This document shows, one piece after another, positions 36,836 through 46,471 of a stretch of DNA of 64,000 bases. The position numbers and the translations under genes were made by a program. The DNA is from DASQDN01 sp963844855. GTDB taxonomy: Bacteria; Acidobacteriota; Terriglobia; Bryobacterales; Bryobacteraceae. The DNA lies in contig CAWJQP010000007.1 in NCBI GenBank assembly GCA_963844855.1, positions 14,769 through 78,768 of the forward strand. Direction: 5' to 3'. Within the stretch, counting starts at the first letter, position 1. Every line of letters begins with the position of its first letter. Below the pieces are notes generated by a model. The model made no database searches. It saw only the letters and a program-made list of their open reading frames with translations, and was not told the DNA's origin.

Positions 36836-36851
36836 TATCGATGCATCGATA
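36836..36851. promoter_or_regulatory. Perfect palindrome upstream of padR, candidate operator
   Basis: TATCGATGCATCGATA is a perfect 16-base palindrome 5 bases upstream of the first ATG of the PadR gene. PadR proteins bind as dimers to short palindromes near their own promoters, so autoregulation is plausible. There is no Shine-Dalgarno between the palindrome and the start, consistent with a promoter very close to the gene. Confidence 0.5.
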
Positions 36852-36897
36852 GCAGTATGCTCTGCGGCTGGGCACGCTGTCAAGCGCGATTGGTGGG

Positions 36898-37200
36898 TTA
36901 TTTCTTTTCGGGAGCGGTGCGGGATTTCTGGGCCGCCTCGTCCCAACCTTCTTTCATTTCCTTACCGGCCTTCTTCAAGCCACGGCCGATTTTCTCGGCG
37001 GCTTCTTTGGTCTCTTCCGCGACTTCATGCGCGACTTTGCCGGTTTCCTTGGCTGCTGACTTGGACCCTTCTTTGATCTCACGTCCGGCTTCGCGGGCTT
37101 CGCGGCCGGCCTCGCGGGCATTGGAATCGACTTCGTGGCGCGTGCAGGCGCCGAGGCCTAACGCAAGAATTGTCAGCAGCAATGTATTTTTGAGTCGCAT
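36898..37200 (-). CDS. LEA-like lipoprotein
   Basis: The chosen ATG 37200 follows AAAGGGA and begins a lipoprotein signal ending LALGLGAC. The mature 80 residues are Lys/Glu/Ala-rich with 11-residue-like repeats (SNAREAGREAREAGREIKEG, ETGKVAHEVAEETKEAAEK, GRGLKKAGKEMKEGWDEA). This is the same style as the larger LEA-like protein at 23894-24619. It would be an outer or inner membrane-anchored amphipathic helical protein, perhaps for desiccation or envelope stress. Confidence 0.7.
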   Translation of the reverse strand: MRLKNTLLLTILALGLGACTRHEVDSNAREAGREAREAGREIKEGSKSAAKETGKVAHEVAEETKEAAEKIGRGLKKAGKEMKEGWDEAAQKSRTAPEKK

Positions 37201-37340
37201 GCGGTTCCCTTTATATGGATGCATCTGTGCGAGAGCTTGTTTCCGCCGACGAGCGATCGATCCCATCTTCTGCGCAAAGACGACCGCGAACCCGGGCGAT
37301 CGGGCGGGCCTCGGCCCGGGTCCGCGATACTGGATGAAGC

Positions 37341-38660
37341 CTACTTAACGGTCACCATCGCGGTGTTGCTGCGCTCCCCGTTGACCGAGACCACCAGAGG
37401 ATAAGTGCCTGCGGCCAAGGATGGGACCTTCAAGTTAAGCTGGGTGAGCCCCACGTACTCCGGGGTCAATCCGGCGAACACAATCTCGACGCCAGTGCCG
37501 TTGATCGTTGCTGTAACCGCTCCTTTGTGCTTCGATAGCGGAGCGCTTCGAGCTATTGTCCCGGTTGGAACCGGATTGTCGACCTCTCCCGCTCCGGTCA
37601 GATACGCGACGACGTAGCTGTTCGCGGCGGCGCCGTTGTCGGCAGTGTTTACGGTGTAGTCGCTATTCTGGACGACCGCTCTTCGCTCGCCGAACTGGAA
37701 CACTCCAGGAGCGGCTCCCATCACGTTGACGTTGGCGACGGGGCTCGCCTGGCCGTTGACGGTCACGATGACCGGAACCCGCTCACCCATCGGGGCGTCA
37801 TACGGGACCTGCGCGTTGATCTGGCCGGCGCTGACGAAGACGAGTGGAGCAGTCTTGCCGCCGACGGTGACGGATGCGCCAGCGAGAGAAGTCGGCAGAG
37901 GAACGGTGGTCGCGTCCTGGCGCGCCATCGCGAGGTCCGTACCGAAGATACTGAAGAGCGATCCCGGCGCCACCTTTGCGACGAAGCTTGCGCCGTTCAC
38001 GACACCGCCATTTGAGATCTGCGGCGGCGCGGTCACTTCGACGGTGAATTGTCCGACGTAGTCCATCTTGGAGTTGCTCTTGGCTTCGAAGGGGCTCACG
38101 CGATCCTTATTGAATAAGGACGGCGCTCCGATGTGGAAGCTTACGAGTTTCACCGTCGTGGCGCCTTCCTTGTGCTGCAGAGTGTTTGGCGCTTTGACGG
38201 AGTGGCCTTGCAGGGTCTCGGTGAACTCTGCGTTCGGTCCAGATGGCGGAAAGAACTGCGTCGAGTTCGAGTTCAACGGAGCAAGCACGGAGATTTGCGC
38301 CTCATTGGCGTTATCGAAATGCAGGTTGAGCGTGTAGTTGTTCCAGCTATAAGAATTGGCGTTCTCCGCATAAATCGTATAAGTATGAGTGCCGACTGAA
38401 AGATTCAAATTGACGCCGTTCTGAGTAGGTCCAGGGCCGTTAATAATTGGGCCGTTCAGATCCTCTCCTTCGACCACGTAGAGGCAGGGCTGCCCACCGT
38501 GATTCGTGGTCTTGAATCGATGCGCGCCGACGCCTTGAATCTTGCCGCTGGCATCGGTCGAGATCATTTGCAGCGCGGTGATCTTTACCGCTGCTTGCGT
38601 CTGAATGGCGCCAAAGACCGCTACACTGAGCGCTAGAAATGTTTTATGAAGATTAACCAT
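37341..38660 (-). CDS. Exported protein with TIGR03437 (Solibacter) C-terminal domain
   Basis: This 439-residue protein has a signal peptide (FLALSVAVFGAIQTQA). The C-terminal 220 residues match the TIGR03437 domain abundant in Candidatus Solibacter: VVNGASFVAKVAPGSLFSIF, then PLVFVSAGQINAQVPYDAP, PGVFQFGERRAVVQNSD, VVAYLTGAGEVDNPVPTG and PLVVSVNGERSNTAMVTV. The domain is an Ig-like extracellular module of unknown role. The N-terminal part (THTYTIYAENANSYSWNNYT) is beta-rich. It supports assignment of the window to Bryobacterales. Confidence 0.85.
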   Translation of the reverse strand: MVNLHKTFLALSVAVFGAIQTQAAVKITALQMISTDASGKIQGVGAHRFKTTNHGGQPCLYVVEGEDLNGPIINGPGPTQNGVNLNLSVGTHTYTIYAENANSYSWNNYTLNLHFDNANEAQISVLAPLNSNSTQFFPPSGPNAEFTETLQGHSVKAPNTLQHKEGATTVKLVSFHIGAPSLFNKDRVSPFEAKSNSKMDYVGQFTVEVTAPPQISNGGVVNGASFVAKVAPGSLFSIFGTDLAMARQDATTVPLPTSLAGASVTVGGKTAPLVFVSAGQINAQVPYDAPMGERVPVIVTVNGQASPVANVNVMGAAPGVFQFGERRAVVQNSDYTVNTADNGAAANSYVVAYLTGAGEVDNPVPTGTIARSAPLSKHKGAVTATINGTGVEIVFAGLTPEYVGLTQLNLKVPSLAAGTYPLVVSVNGERSNTAMVTVK

Positions 38661-38744
38661 AGATGTAATCGCCCCTCACTGGTTGAAACGCGTGAGAGCG
38701 AATACATCTGGCTCAGTTCACAAAAACTTTTTGTTACGAAGTTG

Positions 38745-40141
38745 TTACGACAGCGCCGCCTTGATCGGGTTACCCGAGACATCGGTAAGGCGGAAGTCGC
38801 GTCCCTGAAAACGATAGGTCAGCTTCAGGTGATCGATCCCGAGCAGGTGCAGGATGGTGGCTTGCATGTCGTGGACGTTGAACTTGTCGCTGCCGACGGG
38901 AGAGAAGCCGAACTCGTCGGTCTGGCCCGACCGTCGTGCCGCGCTTGACGCCGCCTCCGGCCATGAACATCGTGTACGCATCGATGTGATGATTGCGGCC
39001 AAAGCCAGCCTTCGGACGAAGTTCGCTCATCGGGGTACGGCCGAATTCCCCGCCCCAGACGATGAGTGTCCGGTCGAGCAGGCCTCGTTGACGGAGGTCC
39101 TTGATCAACGCAGCAATCGGTTGATCGACTTCCTTGCATACACCTTCGAGTGGCTTCGTAATGTCGTCGTGATGATCCCAGTCGGTGTGATAGAGCTGGA
39201 TGAAGCGCACACCACGTTCGACGAGACGCCGCGCCAGAAGACAGTTGTTCGCAAAGCTGCCCTTGCCTGGTTCGGCTCCATACATGGCCAGCGTTTCTTT
39301 GGTTTCTTTACCGAAATCGATCAGTTCGGGTCCGCTGGTCTGCATACGATAAGCCATCTCGTAGGCTTCGATGCGCGTCTGGATCTCGGGATCGCCGGTC
39401 GCTTTAGACTGCAAGCGGTTGAGGTCCTGAACCAGGTCGAGTGTCTGCCGTTGTTGTTGTCCACTCACGCCGCTGCGGTGTTGAGAGGTTGAGGATCGGA
39501 TCGCCGGTGGAACGGAACGGAACACCTTGATACGCGGTCGGAAGGAAGCCGCTCGACCAGAGCTGCGCTCCGCTGCGGGGACCACGCGGTCCGGACTGTA
39601 ATACGACGAAACCCGGAAGATCCTTCGATTCGCTGCCGATGCCGTACGTGAGCCATGAGCCAATGCTCGGCCGGCCCGGGCGAATGGACCCGGTGTTGAC
39701 GAAGAGCTTGGCAGGGCCGTGATTGAAGTTCTCAGTGGACATGCCATTGAGAATGCAGAGCTCATCGGCTACGCCGCGAAGGTTCGGCAGGAGATCCGAG
39801 ACGTAGTTTCCGCCTTGCCCACACTGCTGGAACTCACGACGGGTTGCCATGAGCTTCGGTGGATCCTTCGTAAAGGTATCCATGAAGGCGAAACGCTTGC
39901 CTTTCAGCAACGAGTCCGGCGCAACCTGGCCATCGAGCTTCTTGAGGGCCGGCTTATAGTCGAACATTTCGAGCTGGCTGGGGCCGCCGGCCATAAAGAG
40001 ATAGATGACCGAGTCGACCTTGGCTTCGTGATGTTTGCCCTTCGCAAGAGCGCCATCCGCCAGCATAGATGCGAGCGCTACTTTGCCCACTCCAATGCCA
40101 CAGTTTTGAAAGAATTGACGGCGGGTTTGTTCGATAATCAT
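38745..40141 (-). CDS. DUF1501 domain protein (two frameshifts)
   Basis: The start at 40141 gives a Tat-like leader (TRRQFFQNCGIGVGKVALAS), then DSVIYLFMAGGPSQLEMFDY and HGPAKLFVNTGS, typical of DUF1501 alkaline-phosphatase-superfamily proteins. A shift near 39470 leads to QQQRQTLDLVQDLNRLQSKA, FIQLYHTDWDHHDDI and LIVWGGEFGRTPMSEL; another near 38945 leads to GSDKFNVHDMQATILHLLGI and the stop at 38745. Its ATG overlaps the stop of the cytochrome/DUF1549 partner by four bases, the common planctomycete/acidobacterial pairing. The substrate is unknown; export by Tat is inferred from RRQFF. Confidence 0.8.
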
Positions 40142-42426
40142 GGGCGTGTTAAGAACTCATCTGTATTGAATAAAGCGCGGGCTACAGCGGCCCATGTCTT
40201 GTCTTCGGGGATTTGCGAGTCGCGCCACACGGCAACGAAGCGCAGGATTCGATCGCGTTCGGCAGGAGTCGGTTTGCGGTTCAGCGCGCTCACATAGCTC
40301 TGCTCGACCCGGAGGGCGTCGGCCGCCGTGGCTTGCAGTCTCTGTCCCAGCACATTCGAGAACTCAACCGCAGTCTCATCATTTAAGAGCATCAAGGCCT
40401 GTAGAGGCGTATTGGACCGGATCCGACGCGTGCACGTGGCAGAAGCGTCGGGTGCGTCAAACAACGCCAGCGAAGGATGCGGCGCGGAACGCTGCATGAA
40501 CGTGTACAAACCGCGCCGATAGCGATCGCCACCCTTACTGGTTTCCCAAGGACGGAGAACCTGCGTAACGGTATTGGCTCCGGCGGGAAGAGGCGGGAAC
40601 ACGCTAGGGCCGCCGACTTTGGCCTCGAGCAGGCCGGATGCGACGAGGGCCGCGTCGCGAATCAGTTCGGCATCGAGGGGCATGCGGATCTGATGTGAGA
40701 GCAACGCGTTGCCGGGATCGACCGCAGCAGCGTCCGGGCGATGGTTCGAAGACTGTTTATATGTCTCGGAAGTCACGATGAGTTTATGGATCTGCTTGCG
40801 GCTCCAGCCGCGGTCCATAAACTCGACAGCGAGCCAGTCGAGCAGTTCAGGATGCGAAGGCTTGGCGCCCTGCAGTCCGAAATCGCTTTCGGTTTCGACG
40901 ATGCCGCGTCCGAAATATTTCTGCCAGATGCGATTGACGGTAACGCGAGCCGTTAGAGGGTGATCGCGGCGCATGAGCCACTGGGCGAAATCGAGACGAT
41001 TGACCCGCTCACCGGCGGGTTTGAGAGCCGGAAGCACCGCAGGCGTACCGGGACCGACGGTGACACCGTGGCGCGTGAAATCCCCGTTGAGATGTATGTA
41101 TGCCTCGCGCGGAGTGGGAAGCTCGCGAACGATCATGGCCCGGTTGTACTTTGGCTTTGTCTTGCGGTGCGCCTCGAGAGCTTTCTTCATCTCAATCGCT
41201 TCGGGACGGGACATAGCCTCAGCGCCGTTGTTCTCAAGGAACTTGCGAAAATCGCCGTCCAGCTTTTCAAACGTCTGCTGCCAGGTGTCGAGCGCGGCGA
41301 TCTGTTCCGGCGTTCCGAGTTCAAGAAAAGGTTTGTTGAACTGCTTTCGATCTTCTTCTTTCGCTACTTCATCGAAATTATTGAAGATGGAAAACATCTG
41401 ATAAAACTCGCGCTGCGAGATGGGATCGTACTTGTGATCGTGGCAGCGCGCGCAACCGAGAGTGAGGCCCAGAAAGACCGCGCCGTTGGTGGCGATGCGA
41501 TCGGCGACCGATTCGACACGATACTGCTCATGATCGATGCCACCTTCGAAATTGCTGGGGGTGTTGCGGTGGAAACCGGTCGCGATCAACTGCGGATTGC
41601 TCGCGTTGGGAAGCAAATCGCCCGCGAGTTGTTCCGTTACGAAGCGATCGAAGGGCACGTCCCGGTTCAATGCGTCGATCACCCAATCGCGGTACATCCA
41701 CATCTCCCGAGGAGCGTCGATGGTGTAGCCATCGCTGTCGGCATAACGGGCGAGATCGAGCCAGACTCGTCCCCATCGTTCGCCGTAGTGGGGCGAAGCA
41801 AGCAAACGATCGACGAGGCGCTCATAAGCGTCGGGGCGATTATCGGCTACGAAATCCGCGAGCTCGGCTGAGGTCGGCGGCAGGCCGGTGATGTCGAGGC
41901 TTACGCGGCGAATCAGCGTTGCGCGATCGGCTTGTGAGGAGGGCTTCAACTTAGCGGTTGCGAGGCGATCGAGGATGAAGGCATCGATCGGGTTCGCCGT
42001 TTTACGCGGAGGTGTTGGTTTCTTCGGAGCCTGAAAAGCCCAGTGGTCGGCACCCGGGTTCCTGACGGGCACGACGGAGGTGGGCATCGGCGCGCCTGTT
42101 TTGAGCCACTCTTCAATCGCAGCGATCTGTTCGTCCTTCAGCTTGGCGCCGGGCGGCATTTTCAGATCGCCCGTGTGGCGGATTGCCGAAAACAGAAGGC
42201 TTCCGCCCGGGTTCTTTGGGTCTAAAGCCGGACCGCGGTTGCCACCTTTGATCATGGCTTCGCGCGTCGCGATGGACAGGCCGCTGGTCTGATTCGTAGG
42301 TGAGTGACAGGCGACGCAGTTCGTCTTAAGAATCTGCTTGACCGAGGTCTCATACAAGTCACCTTGCGCCAGACAGGAAGCGACGGACGCAAAGGAGATA
42401 AGCGATTTTCTGAACCAGTTTTTCAT
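40138..42426 (-). CDS. PSCyt1/DUF1549/DUF1553 c-type cytochrome protein
   Basis: The 762-residue protein has a signal peptide (SLISFASVASCLA) and a c-type heme site C37-x-x-C40-H41 in TNCVACHSPTNQTSG with a distal Met region (GDLKMPPGAKL). DUF1549 follows (DAFILDRLATAKLKPSSQA, RWGRVWLDLARYADSDG), then DUF1553 (LDFAQWLMRRDHPLTARVTV, NRIWQKYFGRGIVETESDF). These large periplasmic proteins are paired with DUF1501 partners as here. The covalent heme needs a system such as the Ccm operon at 18-23 kb. Its catalytic role is not known; polysaccharide breakdown has been proposed for relatives. Confidence 0.85.
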   Translation of the reverse strand: MKNWFRKSLISFASVASCLAQGDLYETSVKQILKTNCVACHSPTNQTSGLSIATREAMIKGGNRGPALDPKNPGGSLLFSAIRHTGDLKMPPGAKLKDEQIAAIEEWLKTGAPMPTSVVPVRNPGADHWAFQAPKKPTPPRKTANPIDAFILDRLATAKLKPSSQADRATLIRRVSLDITGLPPTSAELADFVADNRPDAYERLVDRLLASPHYGERWGRVWLDLARYADSDGYTIDAPREMWMYRDWVIDALNRDVPFDRFVTEQLAGDLLPNASNPQLIATGFHRNTPSNFEGGIDHEQYRVESVADRIATNGAVFLGLTLGCARCHDHKYDPISQREFYQMFSIFNNFDEVAKEEDRKQFNKPFLELGTPEQIAALDTWQQTFEKLDGDFRKFLENNGAEAMSRPEAIEMKKALEAHRKTKPKYNRAMIVRELPTPREAYIHLNGDFTRHGVTVGPGTPAVLPALKPAGERVNRLDFAQWLMRRDHPLTARVTVNRIWQKYFGRGIVETESDFGLQGAKPSHPELLDWLAVEFMDRGWSRKQIHKLIVTSETYKQSSNHRPDAAAVDPGNALLSHQIRMPLDAELIRDAALVASGLLEAKVGGPSVFPPLPAGANTVTQVLRPWETSKGGDRYRRGLYTFMQRSAPHPSLALFDAPDASATCTRRIRSNTPLQALMLLNDETAVEFSNVLGQRLQATAADALRVEQSYVSALNRKPTPAERDRILRFVAVWRDSQIPEDKTWAAVARALFNTDEFLTRP

Positions 42427-42447
42427 TACGCGCGCGTGAGCCCTAGC

Positions 42448-42938
42448 TTACTCCATTCTACCGCCAATCCTATGTCTATCGGGAGGCGTCCGCCTCCGTT
42501 TCCTGGGTTCGTTGGGCAAAATCGCTCGCCCTCCGGCGTCGGGCGCGATGGCTGTCAAAGTTACGAACGCCGCTCGGGCGGCACGGGTCTCATAGCGATC
42601 GATGAGGTTCATCGTTCCGCTCAGTCCCATCATGGTGGAAGCGTGACGCAGTGGCTGATCAGGGTTTGCGTACGTTTCTTCCAGTTGCTGAGGCTACTTG
42701 CCCATCTCGAGATCGATCATCGCCGCTTCGACGAACTTCGAGCGGCGTAAACGCCAGGCGGCGGCTCCAATTTTCGATGACTAATTGGAAATTCGAGCTT
42801 TGTCTCCGGCTGGAATTCGCGCACATACTCGTCAACATTATCCTGCCATTCCTGGGCTGATTCTCCCTCGACGACTATCAATTTATGAGCTGCGAGGCCA
42901 TTTATGAGCTGCGAGGCCATTTATGAGCTGCGAGGCCA
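42448..42938 (-). pseudogene. Broken accessory gene of unknown function next to the terminase relic
   Basis: Minus-strand fragments read NGLAAHKLIVVEGESAQEWQ, then DEYVREFQPETKLEF, then in other frames DLEMGK, NPDQPLRHASTMMGLSGTM, NLIDRYETRAARA and a final AILPNEPRKRRRTPPDR. They look like pieces of one protein of roughly 150-200 residues, with an N-terminal HGL-type motif seen in phage- or transposon-linked small proteins. I do not recognise the family firmly. The fragment begins in a 19-base triplicated repeat. Confidence 0.4.
42882..42938. repeat. 19-base unit repeated three times in tandem
   Basis: TTTATGAGCTGCGAGGCCA occurs at 42882-42900, 42901-42919 and 42920-42938 (last base aside, identical). 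On the minus strand the unit covers the codons for NGLAAHK of the adjacent broken gene. A 19-base unit is not a multiple of three, so the expansion itself breaks the frame. Confidence 0.85.
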
Positions 42939-43268
42939 TGTTTTATCGCGTTCTGCGCGGAGCGCGCAGTTCCTTCGTCAGTTATTGGACCCTTTTATTT
43001 TGTCCCATTTAATCGTGAAGCCTCGATTTGAGCCGGTGTTCGCATGAACATTCCTCCTTCTTCGAACGTAAGATGGAGCGCAACGTGTTTTCTTGTCTGT
43101 TATTGATTTTATTGATACTTGGAGCTGTGAATGGCCGCAGATGACCGCGGATAAACGCAGATTCACGCTGATCCGGCGAGTTTATTTTTGTTTTGTTTTG
43201 AGAAGGTTGCGATTTTGACGAGTTGCAATAGCTATTTCGGATGCTCTTATGAAATTGTGACGTGGGCT

Positions 43269-43460
43269 ATGCCAACCATTTTCGGAGACGATCCAGAACC
43301 GCCGCGGTATTTTGTCTGCGAGCAGCCGGCAGTGGAAGGGACCAAAAGTGAATTGCCGGATTGGCGGCAGTTCGTTCTTGTCGTTATGCGCCCGTTGCTG
43401 CCGTTTCCGGAGGCCAAGGAGGCGGTGCTGTTGGCGTTTCGCGAGCATCGCCGTGAAGGA
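43269..43460 (+). CDS. Possible small hypothetical protein upstream of the terminase relic
   Basis: From ATG 43269 the frame reads MPTIFGDDPEPPRYFVCEQP, then DWRQFVLVVMRPLLPFPEAK and AVLLAFREHRRE, which has protein-like composition. The reading frame then runs without a stop into the terminase-like ATPase, but its sequence between about 43460 and 43565 looks out of frame. The true end is therefore uncertain. The family is unknown. Confidence 0.35.
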
Positions 43461-44709
43461 TGTGAAGTATGCGTTCGATGCAGCCCTGTTTGCACGGGAG
43501 AGGCTGGAGTTCCAAGTGGATGCTCAGCAGGAGAAGGTTCTGGAGCTTGGGCATTCGCGCGGGATTTAAATTGTTCGCGGCAATGGGGGAAGTCGACCAC
43601 GATGGCGATCAAGGCGGTCCATCGCACTTATTTTGTCCCGAAGAGCCAGGTGCTGGTGGTGGGGCCATCGGAGCGTCAGAGCGGAGAGTTGGTAGCCAAG
43701 GCTCGGGAGTTTCTACGGATGGTGGGTGTGAAGCCGCGCGGGGATGGACGGAATGCGACGTCGATTTTGTTACCGAGCGGATCGCGGATTGTGGCGCTGC
43801 CGAATGTGGAGAAGAACATTCGTGGGTTTACTGCTTCGATGCTGTTGGTGGATGAGGCGGCCCGGGTGCCGGATGACTTGTATGACGCGGTGCGGCCGAT
43901 GCTGGCGGTATCGCGCGGTGAATTGTGGCTGATGAGCAACACCGGATGGGAAGCGCGGGTTCTTCTATGAAGAGTGGACGAATGGCACGGAACCATGGCT
44001 GCGGATTGCGGCGACGGCGTTAAAGTATCCGCGATATCCGAATGAGTTTCTTGCGATCGAACGGAAGCGCAACGAAGCGAAGTTCCGGCAGGAGTACTTA
44101 TGTGAGTTTTCTTCCAAGAAGGCGTGATGTTCGATGAGGCAGTGGTGCGGCGGAGTTTGTCGGATGAGGTGGAGCCGTTTGTACCGCGCGGGAAGAAGTT
44201 ATGGCGGTGACTCGGAGTACGTACGTGGTCGGGTTGGATCTTGGGCAGAAGCGTGATTACTCGGCTGTGGCGGTGCTGGAGTTGGCGCAGACGGTTCACG
44301 AAGATCGGCGTGATCCGGTGACTTATGGAGCGTGTCGAGCTGGGCACGCCGTACCCGGATGTGGTTGAGCATGTTTCCGGGTTAGTTGCCGATGACCGGT
44401 TGGCAGGCTGCACGTTGGTGCCTTGCCGATTGATGCCGGTGATGATTACAGGCGGCTCGCACGATACGCCGGGTCCTACGGGCGGGTACCATGTGCCTCG
44501 GCGGGAGGTTGCTGACGGGATTGCAGGTGATGTTCGATGAAGGGCGCTTGCAGATTGCTCGGAGGATGCCGATGGCGGAGGCGCTGGTCCGGGAATTGAC
44601 GGGGTTTAAGGCCGGATCGCGAGATGACTTGATGTTGGCGACTGCGCTGGCCTGGTGGTGGGCTCGGAAAACTGAGGCTTGGCGGGGTGGGGTTGGGCGG
44701 GTGTGTTGA
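43446..44709 (+). pseudogene. Terminase large subunit-like gene, broken by several frameshifts
   Basis: Fragments in order read AFDAALFARERLEFQVDAQQ, then LNCSRQWGKSTTMAI (Walker A-like RQWGKS), SQVLVVGPSERQSGELV, ASMLLVDEAARVPDDLYDA (Walker B), ELWLMSNTG, EEWTNGTEPWLRIAATALK, RQEYLCEFSS, then from about 44201 YVVGLDLGQKRDYSAVAVLE (first Asp of an RNase H-like nuclease), ERVELGTPYPDVVEHV and FKAGSRDDLMLATALAWWWA. This is the ATPase-plus-nuclease order of phage terminase large subunits. At least four frame changes make it non-functional as given. No portal, capsid or other phage genes are near. Confidence 0.65.
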
Positions 44710-44729
44710 GGATATACTAGAACTAGTAT

Positions 44730-44978
44730 ATGAAGCGGCAGCCGCGGCCGACTGCCGCGCAGTTGAAGGATGTGATTTGGATTGGCGATTCGCTTGACGC
44801 CGTCCGACGCTTTCCAGAAGAGGTACGCAGTGAGGTTGGCTACGCGTTGGAGGTGGCGCAACGAGGCGAGAAGCATGTTAGCGCTAAGCCGATGCGTGGA
44901 TTAGAGATAGTGGAAGTCGTTACGGATTTCGATGGCGATACGTATCGATCGGTGTATACCATCAAGCTGGCGGGGTGA
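44730..44978 (+). CDS. HigB-like (phage Gp49-like) toxin, C-terminally truncated
   Basis: The 82-residue frame reads VIWIGDSLDAVRRFPEEVRS, then VGYALEVAQRGEKHVSAKPM and IVEVVTDFDGDTYRSVYTIK, matching the RelE-fold Gp49/HigB family of mRNA interferases. Full-length members continue with a VYVLHAFQKKSxKG-type end, which is absent: the frame stops at LAG and is followed at once by an rve transposase fragment. The downstream XRE antitoxin gene is also missing. Loss of the C-terminal strand and basic residues probably inactivates it. Confidence 0.7.
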   Translation: MKRQPRPTAAQLKDVIWIGDSLDAVRRFPEEVRSEVGYALEVAQRGEKHVSAKPMRGLEIVEVVTDFDGDTYRSVYTIKLAG

Positions 44979-45015
44979 AAGTCGAGAATTCGGGCTGGGG
45001 AGCGCCGCGCATCCA

Positions 45016-45049
45016 TGGCGAACGAGACTGTAACGGGAAGTGTGTAAGT
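45016..45049. repeat. Left target duplication and left TIR of the IS256-family element
   Basis: TGGCGAAC at 45016-45023 is the left target copy. The TIR runs 45024-45049, starting GAGACTGTAAC and ending GTGTGTAAGT. Confidence 0.85.
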
Positions 45050-46463
45050 AGGCGGAGCGGTTATATCGGTTAAGCATGGATCAACTCGGGTTGGAGCCGA
45101 CCGCCGAAAATCATCATCAACTGATTCATCACTATATCCCAGCCCTGACGTTTGGTCCTGCGATTTGTAAAGTTGCGGATATTCAAGAACAGAATTTGAT
45201 GACAGACTCGTCGGTCGGAAAGACCTTGCGATTGGAGATGTTCTTGCGCATCTGCGAGTGCAGGCTTTCAATGGCATTGGTTGTGTAGATCATGCGCCGG
45301 AGTTCGACCGGATACCGGAAGAATGTAGTCAGGTCATTCCAGTGATTGCGCCAAGCTGCGACGGACATCGGATAGCGAACTTCCCAGGATTGGGCGAAGC
45401 GATCGAGTGCGAGTTCGGCCGCCTCGATGGTAGGCGCCGTATAGATCGGCCGCATCGCCGAACACAAAGGCTTGCGATCCTTCCAGGAAACGAACTTTGT
45501 CACGTTGCGAATGTGATGCACGACGCAAAGCTGGACGTCGGCATGAGGAAAGACGGATTCCACGGCATTGCGCAGGCCGGTCAATCCATCCCCGCAAACG
45601 ATGAGCGCGTCGTGTACACCACGGGCTTTGAGATCATTGAAGACCTTGAGCCAGAAGCGGGCGCCTTCGGTTTCTTCGATCCAAAGGCCAAGCACTTCCT
45701 GCCGGCCGGAAATGCCGACTCCCAGGACGGTATAGACACATTTCTTCAGAACGCCTTTGTCCGTGCGTATGGCTACCCGCAAACCATCGACAAAGATGAT
45801 CGGATAGACACTTTCTAAAGGTCGGCTCTGCCATTCCACAATCTGCTGCTGGAGTTCTTCGGTAACGCGGGACACAAACTGCGGTGAGATCTCCACACCG
45901 TAGATATCTTTGACATGTTGCTCGATTTCGCGCGTGGTCATGCCACGGGTGTAAAGCGAGATTACCGCTTCACTGAAGTTGCCGACCGAGGTCTGACGCT
46001 TGGCGACGATCTTCGGCTCGAAGCTGCTATTGCGGTCGCGTGGACTTTCGATCTCCACTTGGCCGAAGTCGCCACGCACTGTTTTGCTCGTGGCGCCATT
46101 GCGGGAGTTGCCGCTGCCCCGGCCTTCCGGATCGTGCTTCGGATAGCCGAGGTGCTCTTCCATTTCCAATTCCAGGAAGGCCTCGAGGGTGTCTTTTACC
46201 AGCGTCTGAAACAGCTGCTTGGTATCCATCGCCTGGGTACCGCCGCCAGCGCGCACCTGGTCCATCAGCAGTTTCTTGAAATTCTTCGAATCCTCCGAAC
46301 GGGAGGAAAGAGCCGCATTCAGCGGTTCTGTGGGAGTCATGGAGCCTGTTCCTTTCTTCTTCATCGGGTTAAAGGTGAGCTCCACCTGTTTCAGACCCGG
46401 TTGAGCCGCTATTGCCAGCTTACCCAAGTCCAAAACAACTTACACAGATTATGTTACAGCGCC
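45024..46463 (-). mobile_element. IS256-family insertion sequence with 26-bp TIRs and 8-bp target duplication
   Basis: The element is 1440 bases. Its 26-base terminal inverted repeats are at 45024-45049 and 46438-46463; both end inward with TGTGTAAGT and share CTGTAAC near the outer end. It is flanked by TGGCGAAC at 45016-45023 and 46464-46471, the 8-base duplication usual for IS256. It carries one transposase gene on the minus strand and sits inside an rve transposase gene. The intact target duplication points to a recent insertion. Confidence 0.9.
45070..46340 (-). CDS. IS256-family transposase (one frameshift near the C-terminus)
   Basis: The chosen start is ATG 46340, eight bases after AAAGGA; the frame is open further upstream. 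The mutator-type DDE core is present: IIFVDGLRVAIRTDK (Asp), ALIVCGDGLTGLRNAVESV (Asp), VVHHIRN and YTTNAIESLHSQMRK (Glu). The frame as given ends at VIKFCS; shifting one base near 45196 continues with LNIRNFTNRRTKRQGWDIV, MNQLMMIFGGRLQPELIHA and a stop at 45070. The shift removes only the last 40 residues. In an element with fresh target duplications this could well be a sequencing indel. Confidence 0.85.
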
Positions 46464-46471
46464 TGGCGAAC
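46438..46471. repeat. Right TIR and right target duplication of the IS256-family element
   Basis: The TIR runs 46438-46463 and on the minus strand starts GGCGCTGTAAC and ends CTGTGTAAGT. TGGCGAAC at 46464-46471 is the right target copy. Confidence 0.85.

Noticed and set aside
40960..41871. A 303-residue plus-strand frame inside the cytochrome/DUF1549 gene
   Set aside because: It is antisense to clearly conserved DUF1549/DUF1553 coding sequence and has no recognisable motif.
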